A stretch of DNA of 64,000 nt, taken from assembly GCF_013376455.1 (NCBI RefSeq), contig NZ_CP045504.1:2873001-2937000 (forward strand), given 5' to 3'. The translations under genes and the position numbers were made by a program. Of the stretch, positions 1 to 14,249 are shown in pieces. The notes under the pieces are model-generated. The model saw only the letters and a program-made list of their open reading frames with translations. It made no database searches and was not told the origin of the DNA. Source of the DNA: Desulfolutivibrio sulfodismutans DSM 3696. GTDB lineage: Bacteria; Desulfobacterota; Desulfovibrionia; Desulfovibrionales; Desulfovibrionaceae. Positions within the stretch are counted from its first letter, which is position 1, and the number at the start of each line of letters is the position of its first letter.

Positions 1-3000
1 GCCAGGGGCGCGAACCTGCGTCGGCGTCTGCGTCTGGCCGCCCTGCTGGGCCTTGTGCTGGTGGCGGGCTTTTTCGCCCTGCCCCAGATCGTCGATTTGT
101 CCCTTGGGCAGGATAAAATAAAGGAATACGCAGAATTATCCCTCTCCCAGGCCCTTGGCCGCAAGGTGACCGTGGGCGGGCAGGTGCGGCTGTCCTCTTT
201 TCCGTGGATGATGCTGCACGCCGACGACCTGACGGTGGCCGACGCCCCGGGGTTCGGCTCCGAACCGTTTTTATCCGTGAACCGGGTCACGGTGGACATC
301 CGGCTCCTGCCCCTTTTTTCCCGGATCATCATGCCCGGGGCCATCACCCTGATCAGCCCGACCATGCATCTCAAACGCGACGCCGCCGACCGCCCCAATT
401 GGGAGGGGCTCCCTTTTTTCAGCGCCTCTGCAGCGCCGATGGAGGCTCTCGTCTCCCCGGAAAACGGAGACGCCCCGCCAAAGGCCGACGCGCCTTCGGG
501 CTGGGAGGTGGTCCCCCTGCCCAGCGGCATCCGCATCCAGGACGCCATGGTCCACTATGATGACCGCCGCCGGGGGTTTTCCGGGGCGCTTCGCCACTTC
601 ACCCTGGCCACCGGGCGCGGCGAGCGTTTCGATTTTCACCTGTCCTTCGATGTCACCGGACTGGATCCGGCCGTGGAGGCCCAGATTCATGCCAAGGGCA
701 CGGCCGGTTTCGATGCCGAGCGCCTGAGCCTGTCCGTTGCGGACGCGCTCGTGGAGGCCACGTTGGCCGTTCCCGGCGACGAACGCTTTGCCAGCCCCGA
801 AGGCGGCGAGCCCTGGCGCGTCACCCTGCGGGCCGCTGTGGACTGCGACACCGCTGCCGGGAGTCTTGCCGTGCGTGACCTCACGGCCGCCGCGCCCGAT
901 GCGCAGCTGACCGGAAACGTGGAACTGACCGGACTTATGGAGCATTTCCAGGCCACGGCATCCTTTGCCCTGCGCGCGGCGCTCAGCGGCCCCATGGGAC
1001 AGGCGACGCAACTCGCGCCTTTGGCCGCCAAGACCGGGGAGAGCGTCCCCTCTGCCCCATCCGTTTCGCCCGACGGAAAAAAACGCTCCTTCCTGGATTT
1101 CTCCAGCCGTTTTTTACCTGCCAAGCCCCCCAGCCCCCTGGACGACCTGACCCTTACGGCCCAGCTTTCCGCCTCGGCGGATCGGATCAGCCTTGCGTCC
1201 GTAAGCCTGCATCTGCGGGACGCCTCCGTGACCGGGCGAGCCGACTACCAGTTTGGGCCGCGTCCCCGGCTGACGGCGGACCTTCAGGCCGTGGGCCTGA
1301 ATCTGGACCGGATCCCCTGGGGATCCGGCGGGCAGGGCTTTGTCTTGCCCCTGTCGTTTTTGACAGACGCCTACGGCCGGATCACGCTTGACGCGCGCGA
1401 CATGACGCTGGGCGGGGTGACCCTGCCCCAGGCCGCGCTCACGGCGGCATCCGAGAAGGGCCAGTTCCGCCTGTATCCCCTCTCGGCCATCACCCCCGAA
1501 GGCATCCTTGCGGCGGATGTCCGGGGCGAGGTCCGGGGCCAGGCCCTGGATGTGACCGCCGAGGCAGAAATCTCCCAGACCCCGCCGAATGGCCAGAAAA
1601 CATCTTCCCGGCCCGTGCAGGCCACCACCCTGGTGCTTACGGGAACGGCCGAGGCCGCACGCGCCACGGGGAATCTCCAGTTGACCGCAAAAGACCCCCT
1701 TTCCGTCGCCCGGATTCTCGGCCAGTCCGAGGCGTCGGCATCCGCCATGGCCTCTCCCCCGGGACTCTCCTGCAAGGCCGCGTTCACACTGACTCCGGGA
1801 CTTGACCGGATATGGGACCGGCTTGATTTCACAGGCCTTGAGGCCCGCCTGGGTCCGGATGTGATAAACGGCGGCGTGACCGTGAAAAATGGACCGGAAA
1901 AGACTGTTGAACTCGGCCTGCACCTGGAAACCCTGGAACCGGATCGCCTGGCTGCCCTGTGGGCAGCCATGGTTCCGGCAAAAAACGGCGCGACGGCCGA
2001 TGGTGCGGCGACAAACCCGGGTCAGGCCGACCTGCCCGCCCTACCCGACATACCTGCGCTGATGGGCCGCATCTCCGTCGGCAAGGCCACGATTTCCGGT
2101 GTTGAGGCCAAAAATCTCACCGTCGAGGGGCAATACCGACAGGGCAAGGCCGAGGTGACCTCTCTTGGCGGCGATCTTTTCGGAGGCAAACTTTCTGGCC
2201 GCATGGAGGCCGGTCTGACCCCCGGCGCCAACCGCCTGGCGATCAACGCCACCCTGGCCGGCGCGGATTCCGGGGCGTTGACGAACCGTTTTCTCACCGG
2301 ACCCTGCACCCTGCGCCTTGCGGCCGAGGCCGCCGGAGATTCCGTAGCGACCATGCTGTCGGCCTTGTCCGGCCGCGTTGAGGCCGAAATGAACCGGGAT
2401 CTGAAACCCGGACGCAAAGCCGAAGACCTTCCCCTGGCCAAGATCAAGGCCGGGGTCGACTTCAAAGCCCAACACAACGGCGCGCCTGAGGCCGGGCGCG
2501 CTTTTGACCTGAACGCCAGCCTGACGGCTTCCGGCCCGGCCTCCCTGCGGGAGATCAAAGCCGATGCCCGGGGCGTGGCCTCTTATGGCAAAGACGCGGT
2601 GCAGATCGGCCAGGGAAAGCTCTCCGGCACGGCCACCCTGGCCATGCCTGCCGAGAAGGGCGAACGCAGCCTGGGTGTGGCCTTTGGCACGGAGTTCCAC
2701 CTTGATCCGGGCAAAGGCGCTTTTTCCGCTCGCAACATCACCCTGGAGGCGGGTGGAACCAAGGGCACGGGAAAACTTGATAAAAAGGGACGCGACGAGG
2801 GCGGCAGGCTCTCAGGCGCTTTCGACTTTCCTGACATCAACCCTCGGGACCTACTGCCCGCCCTGGGCTTTTCCGCTCCGCCCCATGCCGCCAGCGATGA
2901 TCTGCGACATGGCTCACTCACCTTTGTGGTTGCGGAAAACGCCGTCGGCACCGAAATCAAGGGCATTTCCCTGCATCTCGACGACATGCGGGCCACGGGG

Positions 3001-3996
3001 ACAGTTTTGCTGCGAAGCGGCCTGGGCCGGCCGAAAATAGAACTGGACGTCACCCACCTGGATTTCGACCGCTACTTTCCTCCGCAACACGCCGAGCAAA
3101 AACCCGCCCCTGCGAACCAGGATGTGCCCATCGACCTTGCGGCCTTGCGCAGCTACGATGTGGAAGCACGTATCCGCTTCAATTTCCTTAAAAAAGGCAA
3201 CTTGGTTTGGAAAAACGGCGTCACCAGTCTGTCCGCCCGGGGCGGTGTTTTTTCCGCCCGTCATGAGGCGGGGGAATTTTATGGCGGCCGTTTTCTGGCC
3301 GATCTCAAAGGCGACGCCCGCGACGTGGTGCTCAAGACATCCCTGGATCTTCAGATTGACGGCTTTGACGCCGCCACCTTCCTCAAGGAATGGGCCGAGG
3401 GCGACGTGCTGGCCTCGGGGGGCGCCACCTTCGTCTTGGCTTTCAAAAGTAACGGCCTCACGGAACGCGCCTTGCGCCGCAACATCTCCGGCTCCGCCCG
3501 CTTCCAGGTCACCCGGGGCGCCTTGAAGATCCGTGAATCCGGCAGCCCTCCCCCCTCGTCTGCTGGAACGGGCGCAACGGGCACAACGGGCGCAATGGGC
3601 GCGTCTGAGCACCAAACCGGACAGAGCGTCCCGGCCACCACGGCAACCAAGCCCGCAGCCGAGGCCAAGTTCGATCTTTTACCGTTCTCTGTTCTGTCAT
3701 CCTCCTATGCAGTGCGCGAGGGGGTGGCCATCACCAATGATTTCCTCATTCAAGGCAAGGAAATGCGTGTTGACGGCGCCGGTTATGTCGATCTGCGCGA
3801 CGAATCCATCGACCTTTCCGTGTCCGCGACCCTGGAAAGCGGCGCCAAGGTTCCAGCCACCATTCGGGGGCCCCTGGAAGATCCAAAACTGGAGATAGAC
3901 CGTTCCAAACTCTTCGGTGACATGGTCTATCGCATTCTCAAGGGCATCATCACCATGCCTGGAAAGGCCTTGGGAAAAATCTTCAACGTCAATTGA
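1..3996 (+). CDS. AsmA-family envelope biogenesis protein (5' end outside window)
   Basis: Large AsmA-like protein. The reading frame is open from base 1, and the residues before the first possible internal start (GTG at 55) form an Arg-rich stretch followed by a hydrophobic helix (LAALLGLVLVAGFFALPQIV). This is the N-terminal anchor of AsmA proteins, so the true start lies upstream of the window. The N-terminal part (KVTVGGQVRLSSFP) and the C-terminal part (DFLIQGKEMRVDGAGYVDLR) match the two ends of the AsmA domain pair, with long beta-rich repeats between. The family is anchored in the inner membrane, projects into the periplasm and is linked to outer-membrane lipid homeostasis. A Gly/Ala/Thr-rich low-complexity linker occurs around 3540-3660. 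The stop overlaps the start of the next gene by 4 bases, suggesting translational coupling. Confidence 0.85.
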   Translation, partial: ARGANLRRRLRLAALLGLVLVAGFFALPQIVDLSLGQDKIKEYAELSLSQALGRKVTVGGQVRLSSFPWMMLHADDLTVADAPGFGSEPFLSVNRVTVDIRLLPLFSRIIMPGAITLISPTMHLKRDAADRPNWEGLPFFSASAAPMEALVSPENGDAPPKADAPSGWEVVPLPSGIRIQDAMVHYDDRRRGFSGALRHFTLATGRGERFDFHLSFDVTGLDPAVEAQIHAKGTAGFDAERLSLSVADALVEATLAVPGDERFASPEGGEPWRVTLRAAVDCDTAAGSLAVRDLTAAAPDAQLTGNVELTGLMEHFQATASFALRAALSGPMGQATQLAPLAAKTGESVPSAPSVSPDGKKRSFLDFSSRFLPAKPPSPLDDLTLTAQLSASADRISLASVSLHLRDASVTGRADYQFGPRPRLTADLQAVGLNLDRIPWGSGGQGFVLPLSFLTDAYGRITLDARDMTLGGVTLPQAALTAASEKGQFRLYPLSAITPEGILAADVRGEVRGQALDVTAEAEISQTPPNGQKTSSRPVQATTLVLTGTAEAARATGNLQLTAKDPLSVARILGQSEASASAMASPPGLSCKAAFTLTPGLDRIWDRLDFTGLEARLGPDVINGGVTVKNGPEKTVELGLHLETLEPDRLAALWAAMVPAKNGATADGAATNPGQADLPALPDIPALMGRISVGKATISGVEAKNLTVEGQYRQGKAEVTSLGGDLFGGKLSGRMEAGLTPGANRLAINATLAGADSGALTNRFLTGPCTLRLAAEAAGDSVATMLSALSGRVEAEMNRDLKPGRKAEDLPLAKIKAGVDFKAQHNGAPEAGRAFDLNASLTASGPASLREIKADARGVASYGKDAVQIGQGKLSGTATLAMPAEKGERSLGVAFGTEFHLDPGKGAFSARNITLEAGGTKGTGKLDKKGRDEGGRLSGAFDFPDINPRDLLPALGFSAPPHAASDDLRHGSLTFVVAENAVGTEIKGISLHLDDMRATGTVLLRSGLGRPKIELDVTHLDFDRYFPPQHAEQKPAPANQDVPIDLAALRSYDVEARIRFNFLKKGNLVWKNGVTSLSARGGVFSARHEAGEFYGGRFLADLKGDARDVVLKTSLDLQIDGFDAATFLKEWAEGDVLASGGATFVLAFKSNGLTERALRRNISGSARFQVTRGALKIRESGSPPPSSAGTGATGTTGAMGASEHQTGQSVPATTATKPAAEAKFDLLPFSVLSSSYAVREGVAITNDFLIQGKEMRVDGAGYVDLRDESIDLSVSATLESGAKVPATIRGPLEDPKLEIDRSKLFGDMVYRILKGIITMPGKALGKIFNVN

Positions 3997-5693
3997 ACCC
4001 CATGGAGCAAGCGCCCTATTCCGCCACTGCCGTCAGCGATCCCGATTCCGGGATGCTTGTCGATGTGCTTTTGGAGGATGGGGGCAAGCGACGTCATTTT
4101 TGCGGCCGAGGCGGTGAATCGTCGCTTGAGGCGACCGTCCAGGAGGCCATGGCCGCTCGCGAAACCCCGGTTTTCGTCGGTTTCGGACTAGGGCGCGGAC
4201 CTGTTGCGGCACTTACGTCCGGCGTCGGGCAGATTGTGGTTGTTGACCGCGAGACCCCGATACTGGACATCACCCTGCCCGCCACAGGCCTTGCCGGAGA
4301 GACCCGGCTGGCCATTGTTTCCGACCCTGATCCGGATTGCGCGGCCCAAACGGCCCTGGCGCTTCTTCCAGCGTCTTATGGCGGACGGGTCAGGGTCATC
4401 CTCCATCCGGCGTACCTCCGACTCAACCGCTCGTATTATCTTGAAGTCGCCAATCGATTGCGCGCCAGGGCTGTTTTCCGGCAACAGGTCGGCTATCCGA
4501 AGTTTTCCGGCGCAACACCCCGGGTGCTTCTGGTGCAAAGCGACTATTTCCTGGTTGCGGAAATCGCTGCGGCCTTGCATGCCCTCGAAATCCCTACCGC
4601 CTTTCTGCCGCTTACCGACCTGACGCGCGGCCAAACCACGTTCATTGAGGCGCTGTTGTCCGCTGTCGCCGATTTCCGGCCGGATTTTTTGTTGACCGTC
4701 AACCACCTGGGGATGGATCGCGAAGGCCGTCTCATGGAGCTCTTAGCCGAACTGAAACTCCCCCTGGCCTCCTGGTTCGTGGACAATCCCCACCTGATTC
4801 TTCACGATTTTCCCCGCCAGACCAGTTCGTGGTGTACGGTCTTTACCTGGGACCGGGACACGGTCGCGTCCCTGGCCGACATGGGTTTTTCCGACCCCGT
4901 TTTTCTTCCCTTGGCCACGGACCCCGGCCATTTCCATCCGACGCGCCCCTCGGATCGTCCACTTGAACCGGGCTGGACGACAGACGTTTCCTTTGTGGGC
5001 AGCTCCATGGTCCGCCAGGTCCGCGAACCCCTGGCCAAATTGGCGGGTTACTCCCGGCTTATCGGTGATTTGCAAGCCCTGGCCGCTAGTTTCGCGCAGC
5101 ATGGCCATCGCCGTGTGGGGCGTTTTTTATCCGAGACCCGGCCGGATCTGCATGCCCTTTATCTCGCGCTTCCCGATGCTCGACATCGCCTGGATTTCGA
5201 GTTGCTCCTCACCTGGGAGGCCACGCGCCAGTACCGGACCCGCTGTGTGGCGGCCATACTGCCGTTTGCGCCGTGTATCGTGGGCGACCGAGGGTGGACC
5301 GAAACCCTTCCTTCTGATCCATCCTGGCGGATCCTGGCGCCTCTGGACTATTATCGCGATTTGCCTCGTTTCTACCCCTTATCCAAAGTCAGCCTCAATT
5401 GCACCAGCATGCAGATGAAGGGCGCCATCAATCAACGCGTTTTTGACGTCCCGGCCTGTGGCGGTTTTGTGCTCACTGATCGTCGCGAACAGCTACAACT
5501 TGCTTTTTCACCTGACGAAACAGCCTGCTATGATGACCCGGGCGAGATTACCAGCCTGGTCAGGTATTACCTGTCTCATCCCGCCGAACGGCGGCTCATT
5601 TCCAGCAAAGCTCGAAAACATATCCTGGCCAATCATACCTACCGCCATCGCCTGGGGGCCCTCCTTGACGTGATGGTAAAAAATTACTCTTAA
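3993..5693 (+). CDS. CgeB-type glycosyltransferase (DUF3880 / GT4-like)
   Basis: Predicted cytoplasmic glycosyltransferase of about 566 residues resembling CgeB-like proteins. The middle of the protein has the VLLVQSDYFLVAEI and WFVDNPHL segments and a DVSFVGSS strand. The C-terminal third (FDVPACGGFVLTDRREQL, then LVRYYLSHPAERRLI) matches the usual end of these enzymes, where the sugar nucleotide is bound. The acceptor is unknown. Such genes in this lineage often glycosylate surface polymers or flagellin. The start may be TTG at 3993, overlapping the AsmA stop, or ATG at 4002; neither has a strong ribosome-binding site. Composition is high GC, like the AsmA gene and unlike the dnaA block that follows. 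Confidence 0.75.
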   Translation: MNPMEQAPYSATAVSDPDSGMLVDVLLEDGGKRRHFCGRGGESSLEATVQEAMAARETPVFVGFGLGRGPVAALTSGVGQIVVVDRETPILDITLPATGLAGETRLAIVSDPDPDCAAQTALALLPASYGGRVRVILHPAYLRLNRSYYLEVANRLRARAVFRQQVGYPKFSGATPRVLLVQSDYFLVAEIAAALHALEIPTAFLPLTDLTRGQTTFIEALLSAVADFRPDFLLTVNHLGMDREGRLMELLAELKLPLASWFVDNPHLILHDFPRQTSSWCTVFTWDRDTVASLADMGFSDPVFLPLATDPGHFHPTRPSDRPLEPGWTTDVSFVGSSMVRQVREPLAKLAGYSRLIGDLQALAASFAQHGHRRVGRFLSETRPDLHALYLALPDARHRLDFELLLTWEATRQYRTRCVAAILPFAPCIVGDRGWTETLPSDPSWRILAPLDYYRDLPRFYPLSKVSLNCTSMQMKGAINQRVFDVPACGGFVLTDRREQLQLAFSPDETACYDDPGEITSLVRYYLSHPAERRLISSKARKHILANHTYRHRLGALLDVMVKNYS

Positions 5694-5901
5694 TTTACAA
5701 GCACTAAACCCTCATTCCGTCATGCGTCGCTTCCCAGTCCCGTGATGAGCTTGGGCTTGGCTTGTGCGGTAAATTCGGGTATGTTCCAATGGTTCGATCA
5801 AGGGTGGGAGGAACTCTTGATAGAATTCATTAACTCATGAATAACATTGCTTCTTTTTTTATCCTCTGAACCCGGCTTGCCTCTTTTCCATTGGACAAAA
5901 C
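5694..5901 (+). promoter_or_regulatory. dnaA upstream region with candidate sigma-70 promoter
   Basis: This 208-base gap holds a plausible promoter: TTGATA at 5817-5822, a 17-base spacer and AATAAC at 5840-5845, about 55 bases before the dnaA start. I looked for DnaA boxes (TTATNCACA and close variants on both strands) and found none here. The promoter is inferred from sequence alone. Confidence 0.4.
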
Positions 5902-7212
5902 GTGCTCAAAAACGCCTTACGACAACATCTGTCGCGTGCCTGCCCTGAGCAGGATTTGAAGCGATGGTACGATCCTCTGGAAGTCGAGGTGATCGAACCT
6001 ATTCAGGTTTTTTCTGTCGAATTTCCACATCCTTACTTCGCGCAGTGGTTTGGTCAGGGCATTCAAGATCTCTTCGAAAAAGAAGTTGGTCAGTTTATGG
6101 GCCCTGGTTATGTTATGCAGTATCATTGTCGAACTATAACAATGAACGGTATTAAAGAATCTCCTTTTACCGAAATTATCAGTCATATTGATTTTCCTTT
6201 TGGACATAGTTTTATTTTTGAAACATTTTTTGCAAATGAAAAAAATTTTTTCCCTTTATCATTAGCACGTGAAGTTGCTAATAATGCTATAATCAAATAT
6301 AATCCTTTTATCATTTGCGGGTTTTCTGGTTCTGGGAAAACCCATCTTCTGCGGGCAATTGCAAATGATTTAAGCAGACGCAACGATAATAAAAAAATTT
6401 TTTACGGCACTCTTGATGATATAAAAAATATCTTTGAGGTAAAATTTCCTGGAAAACCCTATGAAGCAAGAAAGTATCTACAAGGCTTCGAATGGCTTTT
6501 CGTAGATGACTTTCAGTTGTTAAAAAAACATCTTGATCTTCAAGAAGAATTAACAATTCTCTTTAATATGTTTTATGATCGCAAAAAACAGATGGTTTTT
6601 AGCAGTTCTGAACGCATTTCCTCTTTTGATTTTCTCGATCCTACCTTGCGTTCCCGTTTGGAGTGGGGCTTGGTCGTCCACCTTAAGGAACCAGATCTTG
6701 ATGTTCGTGTTGATTATACTGAAAATATCAACAAAAAAAATAAGCTTGGGTTGGATCACGACAAAATTCTTACTTTAGCGAGACGTTTTGAAAATATTCG
6801 TAAACTCCGCGGCGTATTGCTCAAGATCGATGCCTACCGGGCGCATATGCAGCGTGAACACCTTTCTGAAACAGAATTTCGCCGACTTATCCGGCAAAGT
6901 GACGAAAGAAAAGGGGCTAACCTTACTGCGGATCATATCGTTTCCGTGGCGGCCACCCATTTTCAGGTTGATATCAATGATATCATGGGAGCCAAGCGAA
7001 ACAAAAATGTCGTGCTTGCCCGGCAGACAGCCATGGCTTTATGTCGTACACTTCTTGGCATGTCGTATCCCGCATTAGGGAAATATTTTGGCGGAAAAGA
7101 TCACAGCACAGTTTTGTACTCTATAAAAAAAGTCACGCAATTACATGGTGTTAATGAGGATGCGAAAAAATTGTTCCAAACTTTGTTAAAAAAATGCCGA
7201 CAACTCGCATAA
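5902..7212 (+). CDS. dnaA: Chromosomal replication initiator DnaA
   Basis: DnaA binds origin DNA, melts it and loads the replicative helicase. The protein has 436 residues. A short domain I (about 1-75) runs almost directly into the AAA+ domain, so domain II is minimal. Walker A is GFSGSGKTHL at about residue 140 and Walker B is LFVDDFQLL at about 198. Domain IV carries the DNA-binding signature KDHSTVLYSIKKV near residue 400, which here begins FGGKDHS. The start is GTG at 5902. The gene opens at moderate GC and becomes very AT-rich after about 150 bases, marking the upstream edge of the AT-rich block. dnaN follows after 217 bases. Confidence 0.96.
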   Translation: MLKNALRQHLSRACPEQDLKRWYDPLEVEVIEPIQVFSVEFPHPYFAQWFGQGIQDLFEKEVGQFMGPGYVMQYHCRTITMNGIKESPFTEIISHIDFPFGHSFIFETFFANEKNFFPLSLAREVANNAIIKYNPFIICGFSGSGKTHLLRAIANDLSRRNDNKKIFYGTLDDIKNIFEVKFPGKPYEARKYLQGFEWLFVDDFQLLKKHLDLQEELTILFNMFYDRKKQMVFSSSERISSFDFLDPTLRSRLEWGLVVHLKEPDLDVRVDYTENINKKNKLGLDHDKILTLARRFENIRKLRGVLLKIDAYRAHMQREHLSETEFRRLIRQSDERKGANLTADHIVSVAATHFQVDINDIMGAKRNKNVVLARQTAMALCRTLLGMSYPALGKYFGGKDHSTVLYSIKKVTQLHGVNEDAKKLFQTLLKKCRQLA

Positions 7213-7429
7213 CGTGTCATTGCTGGGAATCGCTGACAGCAACGTTCCTTGAGTTTCTCTTTGATGTTACTTTTTTTTAACATAATTTCAGAGTGTTAGC
7301 TAATTTAAAAACATACGTGCCCTCACTATGACTATAACGAAAAAAAATTCTTAAAATTATATGATCAGATTGTTCATTTGACTTTTTATTGAAAACGTTT
7401 CTTTCGAAGATAACCGTAAGGAGTATTCC
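7213..7429 (+). other. dnaA-dnaN intergenic spacer, AT-rich
   Basis: A 217-base AT-rich spacer containing T and A tracts (for example T8 near 7270 and A8 near 7340). It might act as an unwinding element or hold the dnaN promoter; a TTGACT occurs near 7379 but I see no convincing partner -10. I found no TTATNCACA box on either strand. A clear ribosome-binding site (AAGGAG) precedes dnaN. Confidence 0.4.
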
Positions 7430-10983
<3,554 letters not shown>

Positions 10984-11020
10984 ATTTTCAAGTAATGCTT
11001 TTTTTTACGAGGAGTGAAGA

Positions 11021-13453
11021 GTGAGTGAACTGATTAGTATAGAAACGGAACTTAAAAAGTCCTACCTTGAATATTCTCTGAGTGTTATCATTGGTCGGGC
11101 GATTCCTGACGTCCGTGATGGGCTTAAACCTGTTCACAGGCGTATTCTTTTTGCCATGCATGAACTTTCAAATTATTTCAATCGCCCATATAAAAAATCT
11201 GCTCGAGTTGTCGGTGATGTTATCGGTAAATATCATCCGCATGGTGACTCAGCCGTTTATGACGCTTTAGTTCGAATGGCTCAAGAATTTTCTATGCGTG
11301 ATGTCCTTGTTGATGGCCAAGGCAACTTTGGATCTATTGATGGTGATGCCGCAGCGGCGATGCGTTATACCGAAGTGAGGATGTCTCGCCTTACGAGTGA
11401 ATTTCTTGCTGATATTGAAAAAGAAACAGTTTCTTTTCGACCAAATTATGATAATTCATTGGAAGAACCAGAAGTTTTACCTACAAAGGTTCCAAATCTA
11501 TTGTTAAATGGTTCTTCTGGTATTGCTGTTGGCATGGCTACAAATATTCCTCCACATAATCTCGGTGAATTATGTGATGGTTTGTTGTTACTTCTTGATA
11601 ATCCCGACTGCGATGTTAAACAACTCATCAATTGTATCCCTGGACCTGATTTTCCCACTGGCGCTAGCATCCACGGTGGAAGAGGACTTCTTGAAGCATA
11701 TACCACTGGCCGTGGGAGTATTCGAATTCGAGGCAAGGTTGAAGTTGAAGAAAGAAAAAAAGGTCATTTCTCGATTGTTATTCGCGAAATACCTTATGCA
11801 TTAAATAAATCATCCCTCGTTGAAAAAATTGCAGCCCTTGTAAATGATCGCAAAATTGAAGGAATTTCTGATCTTCGAGATGAATCCGATCGTCGAGGAA
11901 TCAGAGTAGTGATGGATCTCAAAAAAGGATTTATTCCCGATATAATTATTAATTCTCTTTATAAATTCACGCCACTTGAAAGTTCTTTCGGCATGAATAT
12001 GCTTGTAGTTGCTGGCAATCGCCCAGCTTTATTAAATCTTAAACAAATTTTAGTATATTTTCTCAATCATCGCCGAGAAATAATTTTAGCCAGATCTCGT
12101 TTTGATCTCCGAAAATCTGAGGAGAGGGCTCATATTCTTGAAGGTTTAAAGATCGCGTTAGATAATATTGATGAGGTTGTTTCTCTTATTCGTGCTTCGA
12201 AAACACCCCCAGAGGCAAAAACTCGTTTAATTGAACGTTTTGGTCTTTCTGATCGTCAAGCACAAGCTATTTTAGAGATGCGTTTACAACGCCTCACCAA
12301 TCTTGAAAGAGATAAATTACTTGAAGAATATGCTGAGCTTTTAAAGTTTATTGAATATCTTAAGAGTATTTTGGAGAATGAAGAAATTTTACTTGGTGTC
12401 ATACGTGATGAAATAACTGAATTAAAACATAAATTTGCAACTCCTCGCCGTACTCAAATTCTTGAAGATTTAGATGGTATTGATATTTTAGATCTTATTC
12501 CTGATGATGAAGTTGTTATAACCCTTTCTAGACGTGGTTATATCAAACGTACCCGGATGGATAATTATCAACAACAAAAACGTGGAGGAAAAGGTATTGC
12601 CGGGGTTTTAACAGGGACAGATGATTTTGTGCAATCCTTTTGTACCACTTCCAATCATCAATCCTTGCTGTTGTTTACAAATCTCGGACGTATGTTTCTA
12701 CTCCCTGTCCATCAAGTACCGGAAGGAGGCCGAACTGCCCGCGGTGCGCATATTGCCAATCTCCTTCCACTTGACAAAGAGGAGTTCATTGCGGCAGCCA
12801 TGACTTTACGCGAGTTCGCCCAAGATCGACATTTTCTTTTTGTTACTAAACGAGGAATGGTTAAAAAATCCGCGGTAGAATTATATAAAAATTGTCGCAG
12901 TAGCGGTCTTATTGCTGTGACACTTCGTCCCACAGATGAATTACTTGTTGTTAAAGAGATTTCACCTGAGGCCGAGATATTATTAGCTACCAAAAATGGT
13001 CTTTCCATTCGTTTTAGAGCTCATGATGTAAGGCCCATGGGTCGAGCAGCATCGGGAGTACGTGGGATTGCTCTGCGCGGAGGAGATGAAGTGACGGCTG
13101 GAGTTATTTTCTCCGGTATGGAACGCACTGAAATGCTAGCCATATCTGCTAATGGATATGGTAAACGGACTTCTCTTGAGCATTATCCTTTGCGTAATCG
13201 TGGTGGACTTGGCGTAATTAACATGAAGGTTACTCCAAAAACAGGACCGGTCATTGGTGCTGCCATGGTCAAACCCGATGATGGTTTATTACTTCTTACT
13301 TCTGCAAATAAAATCATACGATTAAGCGTTGGAGATATCAGCACTGTTGGCCGAGCGACGCAAGGAGTCATGCTTGTTCGCATGGAAGAAGATGACACAG
13401 TCATAGGTTTTGATCTTGCTGAAAACGCTGAGTCTTTAGATTTGGAACAATAA
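11021..13453 (+). CDS. gyrA: DNA gyrase subunit A
   Basis: DNA-breaking and rejoining subunit of gyrase. The 810-residue protein has the winged-helix breakage domain with the quinolone-resistance region in its wild-type form ([17 protein letters not shown], with Ser and Asp at the usual resistance positions), and [10 protein letters not shown] holding the catalytic tyrosine. The C-terminal pinwheel domain has the GyrA box [10 protein letters not shown] near residue 520. It starts with GTG at 11021, preceded by GAGGAG. The stop TAA overlaps the next ATG by one base. GC is low but somewhat higher than in gyrB. Confidence 0.97.
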   Translation: MSELISIETELKKSYLEYSLSVIIGRAIPDVRDGLKPVHRRILFAMHELSNYFNRPYKKSARVVGDVIGKYHPHGDSAVYDALVRMAQEFSMRDVLVDGQGNFGSIDGDAAAAMRYTEVRMSRLTSEFLADIEKETVSFRPNYDNSLEEPEVLPTKVPNLLLNGSSGIAVGMATNIPPHNLGELCDGLLLLLDNPDCDVKQLINCIPGPDFPTGASIHGGRGLLEAYTTGRGSIRIRGKVEVEERKKGHFSIVIREIPYALNKSSLVEKIAALVNDRKIEGISDLRDESDRRGIRVVMDLKKGFIPDIIINSLYKFTPLESSFGMNMLVVAGNRPALLNLKQILVYFLNHRREIILARSRFDLRKSEERAHILEGLKIALDNIDEVVSLIRASKTPPEAKTRLIERFGLSDRQAQAILEMRLQRLTNLERDKLLEEYAELLKFIEYLKSILENEEILLGVIRDEITELKHKFATPRRTQILEDLDGIDILDLIPDDEVVITLSRRGYIKRTRMDNYQQQKRGGKGIAGVLTGTDDFVQSFCTTSNHQSLLLFTNLGRMFLLPVHQVPEGGRTARGAHIANLLPLDKEEFIAAAMTLREFAQDRHFLFVTKRGMVKKSAVELYKNCRSSGLIAVTLRPTDELLVVKEISPEAEILLATKNGLSIRFRAHDVRPMGRAASGVRGIALRGGDEVTAGVIFSGMERTEMLAISANGYGKRTSLEHYPLRNRGGLGVINMKVTPKTGPVIGAAMVKPDDGLLLLTSANKIIRLSVGDISTVGRATQGVMLVRMEEDDTVIGFDLAENAESLDLEQ

Positions 13454-14241
13454 TGTTTTTTTTGCTGAGATTTTTTGTACTTTTTTTTCTTATTTTTTCT
13501 CTACAATGCTGTTCAAGTAACACCAATTCTGAATCTAATATTATACAAAACGCCAGAACGGCATTTTTAACAGGTGAGAATATAGCTGCTGAGAATTTCT
13601 ATAAAAACTATCTAAAAGATTTTCCTAATGGTGAATATCGATTAGAAGCCTGGGAACGTATTTATGATATTACTGTAAATTTGAGAAAAGATAAGGTTAA
13701 TGCTTTACCACTTCTTGATGCGATGCTTTTGGAATATGCAAATGATAAAAAATTATTACCTCAAATAATACAAAAATTAGCAAATTTATGTTCGGATTTA
13801 TTTCAACATGAGAAATCAATTGAGTTATGGATTAAATACATTGAATTAGAAATACTTACTGACTCTCAAAGAAATCTTGCCAGATTGCAATTGTCAAAGG
13901 AATATTTATTGTTAAAAAACTTCGATTTAGCACTTCAAGTATTACGTATGTGCATTGATGATAAAGATTCTGAAGGTGTTTTTTCTTCATGTCAAATACA
14001 AGAAGCTCAAGTTCTATTTCGTATGAATCAATATGATGCAGCAATATTCTTACTTTTGTCTTTGCGTAGTAACTACCCAAAACAATCAAATATTTATCTT
14101 GATGCCACGTTTCTCCTTGGCGATATTTTTGAAATTTTACAGAATAAAACAAAAGCTATTGAAATGTATGAATCCATTTTGGAGTCGTATCCTAATACTC
14201 GGGCTGTAATAACTCGCCTTAATAATTTAAAATTAAATTAA
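13453..14241 (+). CDS. TPR-containing putative lipoprotein
   Basis: A 262-residue protein with a strongly hydrophobic N-terminus (FFLLRFFVLFFLIFSLQCCSS) whose Cys-18 or Cys-19 could be a lipidation site, although the -1 residue is Gln rather than the usual Gly or Ala. The rest is helical with TPR-like repeats (for example AENFYKNYLKDFPNGEYRLE and TKAIEMYESILESYPNTRA), similar in style to BamD and YbgF. It probably sits in the envelope as a scaffold; no enzymatic motif is visible. It begins on the last base of the gyrA stop codon, so it is likely co-transcribed with gyrase. Function unknown. Confidence 0.7.
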   Translation: MFFLLRFFVLFFLIFSLQCCSSNTNSESNIIQNARTAFLTGENIAAENFYKNYLKDFPNGEYRLEAWERIYDITVNLRKDKVNALPLLDAMLLEYANDKKLLPQIIQKLANLCSDLFQHEKSIELWIKYIELEILTDSQRNLARLQLSKEYLLLKNFDLALQVLRMCIDDKDSEGVFSSCQIQEAQVLFRMNQYDAAIFLLLSLRSNYPKQSNIYLDATFLLGDIFEILQNKTKAIEMYESILESYPNTRAVITRLNNLKLN

Positions 14242-14249
14242 GTTATTAT

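Noticed and set aside
271-1011. Long minus-strand frames opposite the AsmA gene (also 1114-1923, 2041-2700, 2914-3615)
   Set aside because: They follow the codon pattern of the GC-rich plus-strand gene, have Arg/Gly/His-rich composition without motifs, and overlap one continuous family-matching gene.
7213-7429. Classical oriC with DnaA boxes between dnaA and dnaN
   Set aside because: The region is AT-rich but has no TTATNCACA or close variant on either strand, so I list it only as an AT-rich spacer.
11021-13453. Quinolone-resistance change in gyrA
   Set aside because: The region [15 protein letters not shown] has the wild-type Ser and Asp.
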